This document shows, piece after piece, positions 25,418-35,007 of a stretch of 64,000 nucleotides of DNA (its first letter is position 1; each line of letters begins with the position of its first letter). The DNA is from Saprospiraceae bacterium (GTDB lineage: Bacteria; Bacteroidota; Bacteroidia; Chitinophagales; Saprospiraceae), in the NCBI GenBank assembly GCA_019187365.1, contig JABARE010000019.1, positions 1-64,000 on the forward strand, in the 5' to 3' direction. The notes under the pieces are model-generated. The model did not search any database, was not told the DNA's origin, and saw nothing but the letters and a program-made list of their open reading frames with translations. A program made the translations under genes and the position numbers.

Positions 25418-28400
25418 TCATCGAATGAGGGTGATGTCCCCTGCTCCGCGGAGGCGGCGCCCACTTTTAAGTACCGCCTCAAAACGGTAGACGTAAACGC
25501 CGGGATCCACCTTTTTTCCCAAAGCAGTTCCATCCCAAAGGTGAACCCGTTGTTCAGAACTCAGAGCCTCCTCTTCATAGACCAGATTCCCCCAGCGGTC
25601 AAACACCTGGAAAAGAACAATTTGTTGGATCTCCGGGCCCAGGTGTGCTTCCAGTATGTCGTTGATCTGGTCGCCATTGGGGCTAAATGCATTGGGGACA
25701 AACAAGCGCGGGTCATCAATCAGGGCAAGGTGGATTTCATCGGTAATACGACAACCACGCTCATTTACCAGCGTCAGCCGGAATGTTGTTGGCACACGCG
25801 GACTGACGAGTACATCCAGGCAATTTTGGCAGGAAACCTCACCAGCAGGTTCCCAGGTTAAAATTTGCCAGGCATTCACATTCGTCGATGCACGGATCTG
25901 AAAACTCGTTCCAAAGCGGATGGTTGTGTCCCTTCCCAGATCAAGGAAGAGAGCTGGGGGGTCTGTGAGAACCATCGACGTATCCAGTGTGCATCCGAAA
26001 CGATCGTAGACGGTAACTCTGTAAGTGCCTGCCCCCAGATCAGTGAAAGAGGCTTTATCTTGTGGAGTCGCCTGGTTCAGCTCATAACGCAATGGTTGGT
26101 TTGCACCGGGAACCTGTATTACAGCAACTGATCCGTCTGTATATCCATGACAGCTGGGGTCGGTGATCGCCAGGCTCATAGGTCCCCAGGAAGGAACATA
26201 GGGTAGCAGTTCAACGGTGGCTGAATCCCGGCAACCATTTGTTGGATCAACCACCACCACCGAATAGTCGCCCTGGCCTCGAACCAGATATTGGTTTTGT
26301 CCAATATCCTGCAAGAGTTGCCCATTTGTTGTTGACCAGTCCAATTGCAGGCCGCCTCCACCCACCTCAGCATACAAACGAACATCCGTTTGGCTGCACG
26401 CCAGGCTATCCAAAACTGACAAACGAACGTTAGGATGTATGGTGTCGATGACTATGTTTACGAAGGTATCTCGCGAACACCCGTTAGGAGCAGTGACTTC
26501 AATGCGGTACAGGCCTGGCTGAGACACCTCAGGGTCCAGCCGGATTGAATCAAACACCCCGGGGCCGGACCATAGAAAACGCACTGTGGGGGTATCACAA
26601 ATAGCACCAAGCCGGATTATGGGAGTCAGGCAGTTCAGGGTTCCGCCAGCTGCCTGAAGGAGAGGAAGTTCTCTCGCATAGGGCAGGTAGGTGCTGTCGC
26701 GGGACTGGCATTGGTTGGTACCGGTCACCGCTACATAGTACCAACCGGTATCATAAACTACAGGATTCGCCACCAGGCTACTGAATCCGCCCGGCCCTGA
26801 CCAGTCAATCCGTGCCCCGGCGGCTGCTGTGGAGGCAAGCAGACGTGCGCTATCGCGGCTGCATGGAATTGAATCGCCGCGGATCAGCAAATCTGGTTTC
26901 AACGTGTCGATGGTGACGATGGCCGTATCGAGCGAGAGGCACTGGTTGAAACCTTGTGCGACTGCAAAATAAGTACCGGGAATCCTAACCCATGGCCGGC
27001 GCTGCAGAAATTGTAAATTGCCAGGGCCCTGCCATAGGACCGTAAGAAGGTTTTCCGTCGATTGAACGTCAAGCATGATGCTATCGGTGACGCAATCAAT
27101 TCGGCCACCGACTGCCAAGATGGGAGGCCTCAAAGTGTCGACAAATACATTAAGAATGGTATCGGAGGAACACCCGTTCGTTCCCCGGATGGATAACATA
27201 TAAAATCCACCCTCTGAAATGGGAGGGTTGGGAAGTAAGCTCGTGTCTCCGCCCGGATAAGTCCAACGGAGCTTAGCTCCGGGATCGCTTAAATCCAGAA
27301 TCGGAAAGACTACCTTCCTCAGGCAATTGATGGTATCTACCCGGGCCTGAATAATGCGCACCGGTGTTGTATCAAAACGGACGAACAGTGTATCCAAACT
27401 CTTGCACCCATATGCAGTTGTTCCCGAAAAGATGTACATCCCGCTCCCGTTGATCCGGACCACCGTGTCAGCAGTTAGCATGCCAGACGGGTCGGTCCAT
27501 TGAAATTGGGTCAGGATCCCTGACGGATATGCAATCAAGACCGGACTGGCCAATTCAGTGCAATCGAACAGGGTATCTGAATAGCGCATCCGCGGTACCT
27601 GGGTGAGGTCCGCTACGAAAATGGAATCTATGCTCGAACAGGCATTTGCATTGGTAACCTGGCAAACGTACCATCCCGGCACCAAAACCGAAATGGTCGA
27701 ATCTTTCGACGAGAACATGTTGGGCCCCCTCCAGTCGTATGTTAGTCCTGGCTCATTGCCTGAAAAGCCAATGCTGGCAAGTGGTTCAAGGCAGGTAAGG
27801 CTATCGGTTGTCTTCGTCAACACCGGTCTTCCCGACAGGTCGATCACGTCGACGGAGTCCTCGGCAAGACACCCGTTGCTGGCTACAACCAGGAGACGGT
27901 AGTTTCCTGGCTGGGCAACCTGCAAGTCCCTGATGGGAATGGTGTCTCCGGCTGGGGTAGTCCACCGGAACCGGACGATGCTGTCGTTTGTAACGACGTG
28001 CAGTCCAGCCTGCAGTCTGGCACAATTGAGGGTGTCGGCAAACAAAGCAATCAAGGGGCTGGCTGTATCATAATTTACGAATGCAAAGGCTGTATCCCAG
28101 CATCCGTTAATCCCTCTGACAACAACGCGGTATTGTCCACCTTCTGAAACCTCAATATCGCGAATCGGACTAAAAAAACCGTTGGGTCCGGTCCACCGGA
28201 CCGAGTCGATGGAAATGGCCTCCAACAATAAAATCTGTGCAGAATTTTTGTCGCAGGAGAGATGTTCGCTGATGATGCCGGCAATGGGCGATGTCGTGTC
28301 CATTCTGACATAGATGGAATCGATAGAGACACAACCGTTCCCCCCTATAACGCCAACGTAATACCAGCCTTCGGCATTGACCACCGGATCGCGGTCATTT

Positions 28401-30802
28401 GAGGTCATTCCTCCGGGGCCAGACCAGCTGAAGGTGCTGTTTGCATCGGATGATGATCCTAACAACCGGATGCTGGGCATAGCGCAATTCAGTTCTCCAG
28501 AGGCTGTCACATCAAGATCGGGCTTGCTCAGGTCTCTGAAAACGAAGATGCTATCGGTGTGTGAACAGCCGTTGGGGCTCGAAACGGTGAGAAGATAATT
28601 ACCCGGTGCATTTACAAATGGATTTTGAACATTCCGTGTAAAGCCTGCAGCACCAGACCACACGTATTGCAGCGAACTGGAATCTCCCAGTATCTGTGTG
28701 ATGAGCTGTACGCTGTCTACCCTACAGTTCAGCGTATCGGTTTGAAGAACAAAGTCCGGAGAAAGCGTATCTGCTTGTACGGTAAAAAATGTGTCCAGAA
28801 TGCAGCCTGCCGTGTCGACGATGCGCAAGGTATATAACCCGGGGATGGCAATGAGCGGATTCAGAGAATCACTCATAAATCCCCCGGGGCCAGTGAATGC
28901 AACAGAATCCACCACGGCGTTGGTTCGATTCCGGAGCACGAAACCCTGACGGTTGAAGCAATTCAGCACATCCAGGTCGACAAAGTAATCCGGCACGGAT
29001 GCAGTGGTGACAATAAACAGGCTGTCTTCCGACAAACAGCCGTTAGCCGATATAAAAGAAAGGGAAAACCATCCGGACTCCGTCACGCGAAGTGTGTCTG
29101 CAATGGTCAGGGTGTCTTTCCCATCTCGCCAATGGACGACTTGTCCGGGGCGATCTGAGGTATAGTATAGGGTAAGTTCTTGTACCCTGCACCCGAGCGC
29201 TCCCCCTAAAAGAACAAGATTGGCCCTGGTTGTATCGGCAATGACTTCGAGGGATGAATAGTTGGTACAGCCGTTTTCATCGGTGATGGTTAGGTAATAG
29301 ATACCCGCAGCATTTACCGCGATCAATGAGTCGTTGCCTACCGGCTTGGTTCCGTCGGACCAGGAAAAAGCAGGACGTGAAGCATTTGTGCGTGCAAGAA
29401 GCATCGGTGTGGGGTTGCTGCACGTCAACGTATCGGAATGCAGTTCTATGGAAGGTACGTTTCCATTTTTGATTACGACAAACGATGCCGTATCGGTGCA
29501 ATTTCCATCCATAGCGATGACATGGTACGTTCCCGCTTCATCCACCAGCACTCTAAGCGGATCGGAGGTATCGGCGAATTGTCCGTTCTGTGTGCTCCAG
29601 ACAATGTCCGATTTTGAAGTCAGTACGGAACCGCTGATGTCGATCAGGGATCTCGGGTTAGAACAATCAATCGTATCGGGAACATTTGACCGAATCTCAA
29701 TGTCTACCATTTCCAGGTCGAGCACCGCACTGGAATCGCAAAAGTGAATGGATTTGAGATCTAGGGGATATTGCCCCGACTGTGTGAAACTCACACCATT
29801 GATCACGATGCTATCGCTCGGGCAAAGTAAGATTTTCTCAACGTGGCCGGAAAATTCAGGATAAACGTCGATCTGCATACAGTTTCGCGAAAGTTCGGCG
29901 CAGAGATTGATGCTGCCGAACACCATACCTGAACGGAAGCTCGACAGGTTTTCGCCCAGCCGAGGAAGCCTTGCGCTGTCTGATTTCAGGTAGGAAATGC
30001 CACATAACAGGTATGAGCCTGTATCCAGTCCCGTCAGATTGGGCGAGGATAAAATTTGCAGGAGGGTATCGGCCTGGGTCAGCAGGTACTTGTAATCGTA
30101 GAGGGCTGTATCCGGCGTGTACACGGAAAATTGCACCCGGTCGGTGAGGTTAAGATCGGCACTTCCAAGGCAGAAGCTCTTGCCTTCAATCTGGAATATT
30201 CCGCCATTCGGGCTGCAATCGGTGCAGTTGATGCCCGACTGGTCGCAAAACAACAGACAGAAGCCCTCTATTTGGCCCTTATAAAATATTTCATTATCAG
30301 TAATGGATAAGGTCCATGTTCCGTCAACTGTTCCGAGATTAAAATCTTCGAGGCAGCCAATGAAAGGATGATAGGTCCCGCTGTAAAACCTCCCGAAAAT
30401 GCCCCAACGCTGGAGATTGTTCCATTGCTCGCGAAATCCCGGGTCGGGTAATGCCGTATCGGCACAGGACACAAATCCAATCGACCATTTGGAGAAGCTC
30501 GTCAGCCCGCTGTTTCCAGTTGGGCCCATCAATCTGACGCGCTGTCCTGCAGGGCTGATCAGTTCCATAGTGAGGTCGCCTATAAAATCATGGCTAAATC
30601 GAAGGCGTACCCCACACAATCCCTGGGATGTGTCAGCCAGGTTGTTGTTGGCTGTTCCTGATATCTGCAACCGCAGAGTAACCGTCGATCGGTCGGCAAT
30701 TTCGATCAGAGTATCGACGCAGCACCATTGCGCTTTGACCTCTGGAGAGGACACAAGTACCAGGAGAGTTACCAGCAAACAGTGGCCGAACCATATCTGC
30801 AT
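25418..30802 (-). CDS. Giant T9SS type B surface protein with P-domain and Ig-like repeats
   Basis: About 1794 residues from the ATG at 30802, which starts a clean signal peptide (MQIWFGHCLL...VKAQ); an upstream ATG at 30952 would add 50 residues lacking signal character. Residues ~30-190 resemble a proprotein-convertase P domain (HDFIGDLTMELISPAG, then VDGTWTLSITDN). Fifteen or so tandem Ig-like repeats of about 77 residues follow (roughly 390-1560), each with a conserved Cys near DTLxC and a second Cys at NGC. Then a SprB-like repeat (CHGYTDGSVAV) and the type B T9SS tail (VPNAFSPNGDQINDIL, VFDRWGNLVY). Likely a long, disulfide-bonded stalk at the cell surface. P domains in bacteria often sit beside proteases or act as beta-sandwich adhesion modules; no protease domain is seen here. 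Confidence 0.9.
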   Translation of the reverse strand: MQIWFGHCLLVTLLVLVSSPEVKAQWCCVDTLIEIADRSTVTLRLQISGTANNNLADTSQGLCGVRLRFSHDFIGDLTMELISPAGQRVRLMGPTGNSGLTSFSKWSIGFVSCADTALPDPGFREQWNNLQRWGIFGRFYSGTYHPFIGCLEDFNLGTVDGTWTLSITDNEIFYKGQIEGFCLLFCDQSGINCTDCSPNGGIFQIEGKSFCLGSADLNLTDRVQFSVYTPDTALYDYKYLLTQADTLLQILSSPNLTGLDTGSYLLCGISYLKSDSARLPRLGENLSSFRSGMVFGSINLCAELSRNCMQIDVYPEFSGHVEKILLCPSDSIVINGVSFTQSGQYPLDLKSIHFCDSSAVLDLEMVDIEIRSNVPDTIDCSNPRSLIDISGSVLTSKSDIVWSTQNGQFADTSDPLRVLVDEAGTYHVIAMDGNCTDTASFVVIKNGNVPSIELHSDTLTCSNPTPMLLARTNASRPAFSWSDGTKPVGNDSLIAVNAAGIYYLTITDENGCTNYSSLEVIADTTRANLVLLGGALGCRVQELTLYYTSDRPGQVVHWRDGKDTLTIADTLRVTESGWFSLSFISANGCLSEDSLFIVTTASVPDYFVDLDVLNCFNRQGFVLRNRTNAVVDSVAFTGPGGFMSDSLNPLIAIPGLYTLRIVDTAGCILDTFFTVQADTLSPDFVLQTDTLNCRVDSVQLITQILGDSSSLQYVWSGAAGFTRNVQNPFVNAPGNYLLTVSSPNGCSHTDSIFVFRDLSKPDLDVTASGELNCAMPSIRLLGSSSDANSTFSWSGPGGMTSNDRDPVVNAEGWYYVGVIGGNGCVSIDSIYVRMDTTSPIAGIISEHLSCDKNSAQILLLEAISIDSVRWTGPNGFFSPIRDIEVSEGGQYRVVVRGINGCWDTAFAFVNYDTASPLIALFADTLNCARLQAGLHVVTNDSIVRFRWTTPAGDTIPIRDLQVAQPGNYRLLVVASNGCLAEDSVDVIDLSGRPVLTKTTDSLTCLEPLASIGFSGNEPGLTYDWRGPNMFSSKDSTISVLVPGWYVCQVTNANACSSIDSIFVADLTQVPRMRYSDTLFDCTELASPVLIAYPSGILTQFQWTDPSGMLTADTVVRINGSGMYIFSGTTAYGCKSLDTLFVRFDTTPVRIIQARVDTINCLRKVVFPILDLSDPGAKLRWTYPGGDTSLLPNPPISEGGFYMLSIRGTNGCSSDTILNVFVDTLRPPILAVGGRIDCVTDSIMLDVQSTENLLTVLWQGPGNLQFLQRRPWVRIPGTYFAVAQGFNQCLSLDTAIVTIDTLKPDLLIRGDSIPCSRDSARLLASTAAAGARIDWSGPGGFSSLVANPVVYDTGWYYVAVTGTNQCQSRDSTYLPYARELPLLQAAGGTLNCLTPIIRLGAICDTPTVRFLWSGPGVFDSIRLDPEVSQPGLYRIEVTAPNGCSRDTFVNIVIDTIHPNVRLSVLDSLACSQTDVRLYAEVGGGGLQLDWSTTNGQLLQDIGQNQYLVRGQGDYSVVVVDPTNGCRDSATVELLPYVPSWGPMSLAITDPSCHGYTDGSVAVIQVPGANQPLRYELNQATPQDKASFTDLGAGTYRVTVYDRFGCTLDTSMVLTDPPALFLDLGRDTTIRFGTSFQIRASTNVNAWQILTWEPAGEVSCQNCLDVLVSPRVPTTFRLTLVNERGCRITDEIHLALIDDPRLFVPNAFSPNGDQINDILEAHLGPEIQQIVLFQVFDRWGNLVYEEEALSSEQRVHLWDGTALGKKVDPGVYVYRFEAVLKSGRRLRGAGDITLIR

Positions 30803-31109
30803 TCGCTTGGGACGTGGAGCCAAAGCGCACCGAAATCCGTGAATTGCGCAGTGCATTAAGGAAATCAGGCAGAATAAAAGATTGCGCAAAGCGCCAGGGC
30901 AGTCCTTATAGTGGATGCCCGACCATTTCCATGTTCTTCTGCGAGGCGCCAATTCAGCTATCAGATCGATCTACCATTTAATGATCCCCAAACAAATCCC
31001 TTTGCTGCCACATTGCACGTGCAAGGGGTTAATTTCGTTTTGCTGAATGGCCACTGTGACCATGTCACACAAGTGGCTGAGAGCCGTCTGGAACCTGAAT
31101 CTAATCCAT
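30803..31109. other. Intergenic region with one perfect palindrome
   Basis: 307 bp between the chosen start of the giant protein and the stop of the upstream metalloprotease. It holds a 12-nt perfect palindrome TTGCACGTGCAA (31013-31024). I found no TAnnTTTG match on the minus strand and no hairpin with a T-run, so promoter and terminator are unresolved. Confidence 0.5.
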
Positions 31110-34100
31110 TCAATCGGCAGAAACGACTGGCAGAACCGTCACGCCTTCCGAACGAATGATTTGAATATAGAACGTTCCATGCGGGTAAACACTAAGGTCG
31201 AATACAATGTTAAAGTCTCCAGTAAGCACGTTTGATTGTTCTGCAATCAGCTTGCCGGTGAGGTCAAACACTTTTGCACGAACCTCCTTTCCGGTGGTAG
31301 ATCCCGACAAAGTCACTTTACCCACAAAAGGATTGGGTACTGCGCGTATCCCAGCAGAGGACAATTTTCGCAGGGGCCATTCATTAGAAGGGTTCAGCAC
31401 ATCGTTGGGCTCAATATATCCTTCGGGGCATAGCACGGGAGACAACACCCGGATGTAGTTGGTTTTTATGATTTCGTTATTGCCATTTGAATTGGCTACC
31501 GCCAGCCTGACCGCATAGATACCCTTTTTGTCGTAGTAAACGAGCGGGTCTTTCATATCGGATGATTGAGGGCTGGCGCCATCAAATTCCCAATTCCATT
31601 GGTGTACATCGGAAGATGTCCTGCTCGAAAACTGTACAAAGCCCGCACCACACAAGATGGTCGTATCAGCAACAAAATCCACCCGGGGAATGAGGTAAAT
31701 GGCAACGGGCTGGACAATGGTGTCAAGTCCGCACTCATTCGAAACGATCAGGGTTACGGTGTATTCACCTTCAGCGTTGTAAGTATGTTCCGGTGATGGC
31801 TCCTGACTGGATTGTCCGTCGCCGAAATCCCAGTTATAGTCTCTGGTGTATTTCGACTGATCATTGAAAAAGGCAGTGAATTGCTGAATGGCCTTCGAAA
31901 ATCCCGCTTCCGGCGATGCCTGTACGCTGACATAGGCCAGTTTGGTTTCTATGCGCTCCTCGTTGCCATTACCGGCCACCAGGCTTACATCAAAGATGCC
32001 GGGTTGATTGTATACTACGATAGGTTCTGCTTCGCTGGAAGTATCCGGAATTCCACCTGGGAAACTCCAGCGGTACCAGGAAGCCGCGGAAGAAGTATTG
32101 ATAAACCGAACTTCAAAAGGAATGCACCCGTTCGTCGTATCAACGCGAAAACCGGCGTTTAACCCACTGCCAATCTTGATTTCCTGTTCCAGCGTATCGT
32201 TGCCACAGGCATTTTTAACAATCAGGATGGCAGTATAGGTTCCCGGCTTATACACATGAACCGGACTTGAGTCGGCACTTGTTGACGCGCCGTCGCCAAA
32301 ATCCCAAAGATAGTTTTTGCCGTATTTGGAAAGGTTGTTAAACCGGACGGTATCGACCTGGATTTCGGTATCAAAATCAGCAACCGGTATAGAATCGACC
32401 CGTATGTATTCAGGCCGGTTGAGGATGGCTTTGTATTTGCTGTTTTTGGCCGTGAGTTTAACGTCGAATTTACCGGGTTTGGCGTACTCAACTACTGGTT
32501 CGAATTTATTAGAGGTAGACGGGTTGCCGCCGGGAAACTCCCATTCCCAGGTGGTGACATTGGTCGAAGAGAGGTTTTTAAACTTTACGGTCATCACAGC
32601 ACATCCTGTGGTCGTGTCAGCGACAAAGAGCGCCACGGGAATGGTAACGATGGTCACGTTCATGGATACCTGAGCGAGCCCACATTCATTTTCTGCAGTC
32701 AGCGTAACCTTGTAAACTCCGTCGTCGTCATAGGTGTGAATGGGGTTTATATCGTACGATACATTGCCGTCTCCAAAATCCCATTCGTAATTCCCTCCGT
32801 AGAACGAGTTGTTTGTAAAATAAACAGTCCGTTCAACGATCACTTTGGTAAAGTCGGGGATTGGTTTGGAATTGGCAAAAATGAATTTTTTGAATGTAAC
32901 CTGATTGTTGCCATAGAGGTTGGTCGCCTTGAGGGTGACGTCAAATTGTCCGTAGCCCTTATAGGTTACCACGGGGTTTTGTTGTGTTGAGCTGGTTGGA
33001 GTACCCCCGGGGAAAGTCCACTGCCAGGCTGTCGGATCATTGGTCGACTCGTCGAAGAATTGGACCGTCAGCGGTACGCATCCCTCTCTGGGGTCAGCGG
33101 TGAAGTTGGCAACAGGTGGGGAGCCTCCTGAGCAAATGCTCAGACAGCCCCGCGATCTCACATGTGTATTGATGGCGTTAACGGACTGGGAGGACCATGA
33201 ATTGGTGCAGTTTACAGAAGGAGCCATGATGGTGGGATTCCCTGCCACATCGTGGTTTGCATTAAAATTATGTCCAAGCTCGTGAGCCTGAAGCTGTTTC
33301 AGGCAGTTGTTGGAACCGCCGTAGTCGCTACAGACGTTGTAGCGAAGGCTTGAGCAAATTACGCCTAACCATGCCAGACCAACGGCGCCATTCTTATACT
33401 TGGTGGTCCATGCTGTTGCCACATCGTAAGCTGAACCGTATCCCCCACCATTTGCCCATTGTACGTGTTTGTCGAGGTGTGAGTTGATGTTGTTGATGCC
33501 ATTCCACGGGTCAGAACCCGTAGAAGTAGCGACAAAACTGGCGGACTGGACAAATTCGAGGCTGTGTTCAAATTCGTCGTCGTAATTGGCCTGGAGCAGG
33601 GTCAGAACGGTGGTATTCCAGTTTTCGACGTTGGCCACAGAACCGCGCTTCTGGTAAACAGAAAAGTCATTGGCGATGGCAATTTCCACCTGGAGGCAAT
33701 GACTGCGGCCACTGAATTGCGACTCGTTCTCATGGATTTCCATATCCTGTTTGCCTCGAATGTAGCGGTCATATCCGCACTCGATGTTTGGGTTGCCGTA
33801 AATTTTTTCGCTGTCGTAAAACACCAGTACATCCGGGCTAAGTGCCGGATCGATCGCGTTCGCCTGTTCGAAAAACAGCTTGCGGCCCGCTTCTTCAACC
33901 ATACCGGCGAGGAATCCGTCGGCATACACCAGGGATGCATGCCCTCCTCTGGCCGTTCGGAGGTATCCGATCATGGATTTGTTGGCCGGTTTGCGGTGAT
34001 GCCGCTCGGTGCCGGCATCTGACCCCATAGTAAGCACGTAATCGCCTGAGTGAACGTCGTGTTCGAACATTTCCAATTCCCAGCGAAAGGAAGGGTGCTC

Positions 34101-34310
34101 CAGTACAAAATTGTGTTGCTGGGAGCGGGTGGAGAGGGTGGCCTTCAATGCCTGGAAGTCAACTTTACCAAGATGGTAATCGTAAAAGAGCTCATCCAAT
34201 GGAGAGCCACTTTTTACGGGTATATTTTGGAGAACGACTGTTTGTGCCAGCGCCTGGCTCCCCCCAAAAACAGTCAAAACGGTCATCGCAATGACAAACT
34301 TCTTATACAT
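31110..34310 (-). CDS. T9SS-secreted metzincin protease with seven PKD domains
   Basis: About 1066 residues from the ATG at 34310 (MYKKFVIAMTVLTVFGG...ALAQ signal peptide); the ATG 24 bp upstream would disturb the signal peptide. A propeptide-like part is followed by the zinc site HELGHNFNANHD (about 343-354) and Met-turn TIMAPS (about 362), the reprolysin/adamalysin-type (M12B-like) metzincin pattern. Seven PKD domains follow (about 400-960), alternating between a WxFPGG form and a WDFGDG form. The C-terminus carries VPNPF and a type A T9SS tail. Probable extracellular protease; substrate unknown. It is a different metzincin subfamily from the triplicated peptidase at the left end. Confidence 0.92.
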   Translation of the reverse strand: MYKKFVIAMTVLTVFGGSQALAQTVVLQNIPVKSGSPLDELFYDYHLGKVDFQALKATLSTRSQQHNFVLEHPSFRWELEMFEHDVHSGDYVLTMGSDAGTERHHRKPANKSMIGYLRTARGGHASLVYADGFLAGMVEEAGRKLFFEQANAIDPALSPDVLVFYDSEKIYGNPNIECGYDRYIRGKQDMEIHENESQFSGRSHCLQVEIAIANDFSVYQKRGSVANVENWNTTVLTLLQANYDDEFEHSLEFVQSASFVATSTGSDPWNGINNINSHLDKHVQWANGGGYGSAYDVATAWTTKYKNGAVGLAWLGVICSSLRYNVCSDYGGSNNCLKQLQAHELGHNFNANHDVAGNPTIMAPSVNCTNSWSSQSVNAINTHVRSRGCLSICSGGSPPVANFTADPREGCVPLTVQFFDESTNDPTAWQWTFPGGTPTSSTQQNPVVTYKGYGQFDVTLKATNLYGNNQVTFKKFIFANSKPIPDFTKVIVERTVYFTNNSFYGGNYEWDFGDGNVSYDINPIHTYDDDGVYKVTLTAENECGLAQVSMNVTIVTIPVALFVADTTTGCAVMTVKFKNLSSTNVTTWEWEFPGGNPSTSNKFEPVVEYAKPGKFDVKLTAKNSKYKAILNRPEYIRVDSIPVADFDTEIQVDTVRFNNLSKYGKNYLWDFGDGASTSADSSPVHVYKPGTYTAILIVKNACGNDTLEQEIKIGSGLNAGFRVDTTNGCIPFEVRFINTSSAASWYRWSFPGGIPDTSSEAEPIVVYNQPGIFDVSLVAGNGNEERIETKLAYVSVQASPEAGFSKAIQQFTAFFNDQSKYTRDYNWDFGDGQSSQEPSPEHTYNAEGEYTVTLIVSNECGLDTIVQPVAIYLIPRVDFVADTTILCGAGFVQFSSRTSSDVHQWNWEFDGASPQSSDMKDPLVYYDKKGIYAVRLAVANSNGNNEIIKTNYIRVLSPVLCPEGYIEPNDVLNPSNEWPLRKLSSAGIRAVPNPFVGKVTLSGSTTGKEVRAKVFDLTGKLIAEQSNVLTGDFNIVFDLSVYPHGTFYIQIIRSEGVTVLPVVSAD

Positions 34311-34398
34311 CCCTCTGTCTTTTGTGTTTTGCACGTAAATTTAAGCATAGTTTGCGGAGCAATTTCAATTTTAACATGCCCAAAAGCGTTTTTTACTT

Positions 34399-35007
34399 AT
34401 GATTCGACTTAAACATTGCCTTATTAACATTTTGTTATCGCTTGTTTTACTGGGATTTACTGCATTGGAAGGCCATGCGCAATCCAGAAAGGCAGGGAAA
34501 AAGGATAGCGATTTCTGGAGAGAGCGGGTCTGGTTCGGGGGAGGTTTTAACCTGGGTTTCGGGTCGAACTTCTACAACAACCTGAATTCGAACATTTTCG
34601 GGATTGGCATCTCCCCCATGGCCGGTTATAAATTTAAGCCCTGGCTGTCGGCCGGCCCACGACTCAGCATCGATTTCACCACCGCCAAGTTTTCTGATGC
34701 AAGAAATGTATATCGCTATACCAGCGTGGATTACGCCCTGGGCGTTTTCGCCCGAGCCAAGTTTTTACAGAACTTCTTTGTCCATGCCGAGTACAGTCAG
34801 TTAAATGAGACCTATACGACGGGGCTCGTGATTAACAATGAACTGGAGAAATATCGCGAATGGCGCGACATTTTTTTACTCGGGCTTGGGTATTCTTCGG
34901 GAAGCGAGCTATCCTATGAAATCTACATCAGCTACGACTTTCTGGAAGATCCTAACTCCTTCAACGTTCCGATTGTTTACCGGTTTGGCATCACCTACCG
35001 CTTTTAA
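34399..35007 (+). CDS. Predicted outer-membrane beta-barrel protein
   Basis: 202 residues. Signal peptide about 1-27 (GHAQ). The rest alternates aromatic and small residues in short strands (WFGGGFNLGFG, ISPMAGYKF, SAGPRLSIDF, GLGYSSG) and ends in GITYRF, the terminal aromatic expected for an outer-membrane barrel. No specific family recognised. It is divergent from the PKD protease (88 bp between starts) and its stop codon overlaps that of the convergent TonB receptor by 4 bp (35004-35007). Confidence 0.75.
   Translation: MIRLKHCLINILLSLVLLGFTALEGHAQSRKAGKKDSDFWRERVWFGGGFNLGFGSNFYNNLNSNIFGIGISPMAGYKFKPWLSAGPRLSIDFTTAKFSDARNVYRYTSVDYALGVFARAKFLQNFFVHAEYSQLNETYTTGLVINNELEKYREWRDIFLLGLGYSSGSELSYEIYISYDFLEDPNSFNVPIVYRFGITYRF

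Noticed and set aside
30803..30952. 50-residue N-terminal extension of the P-domain giant protein
   Set aside because: The extension hides a clean signal peptide starting at the ATG at 30802.
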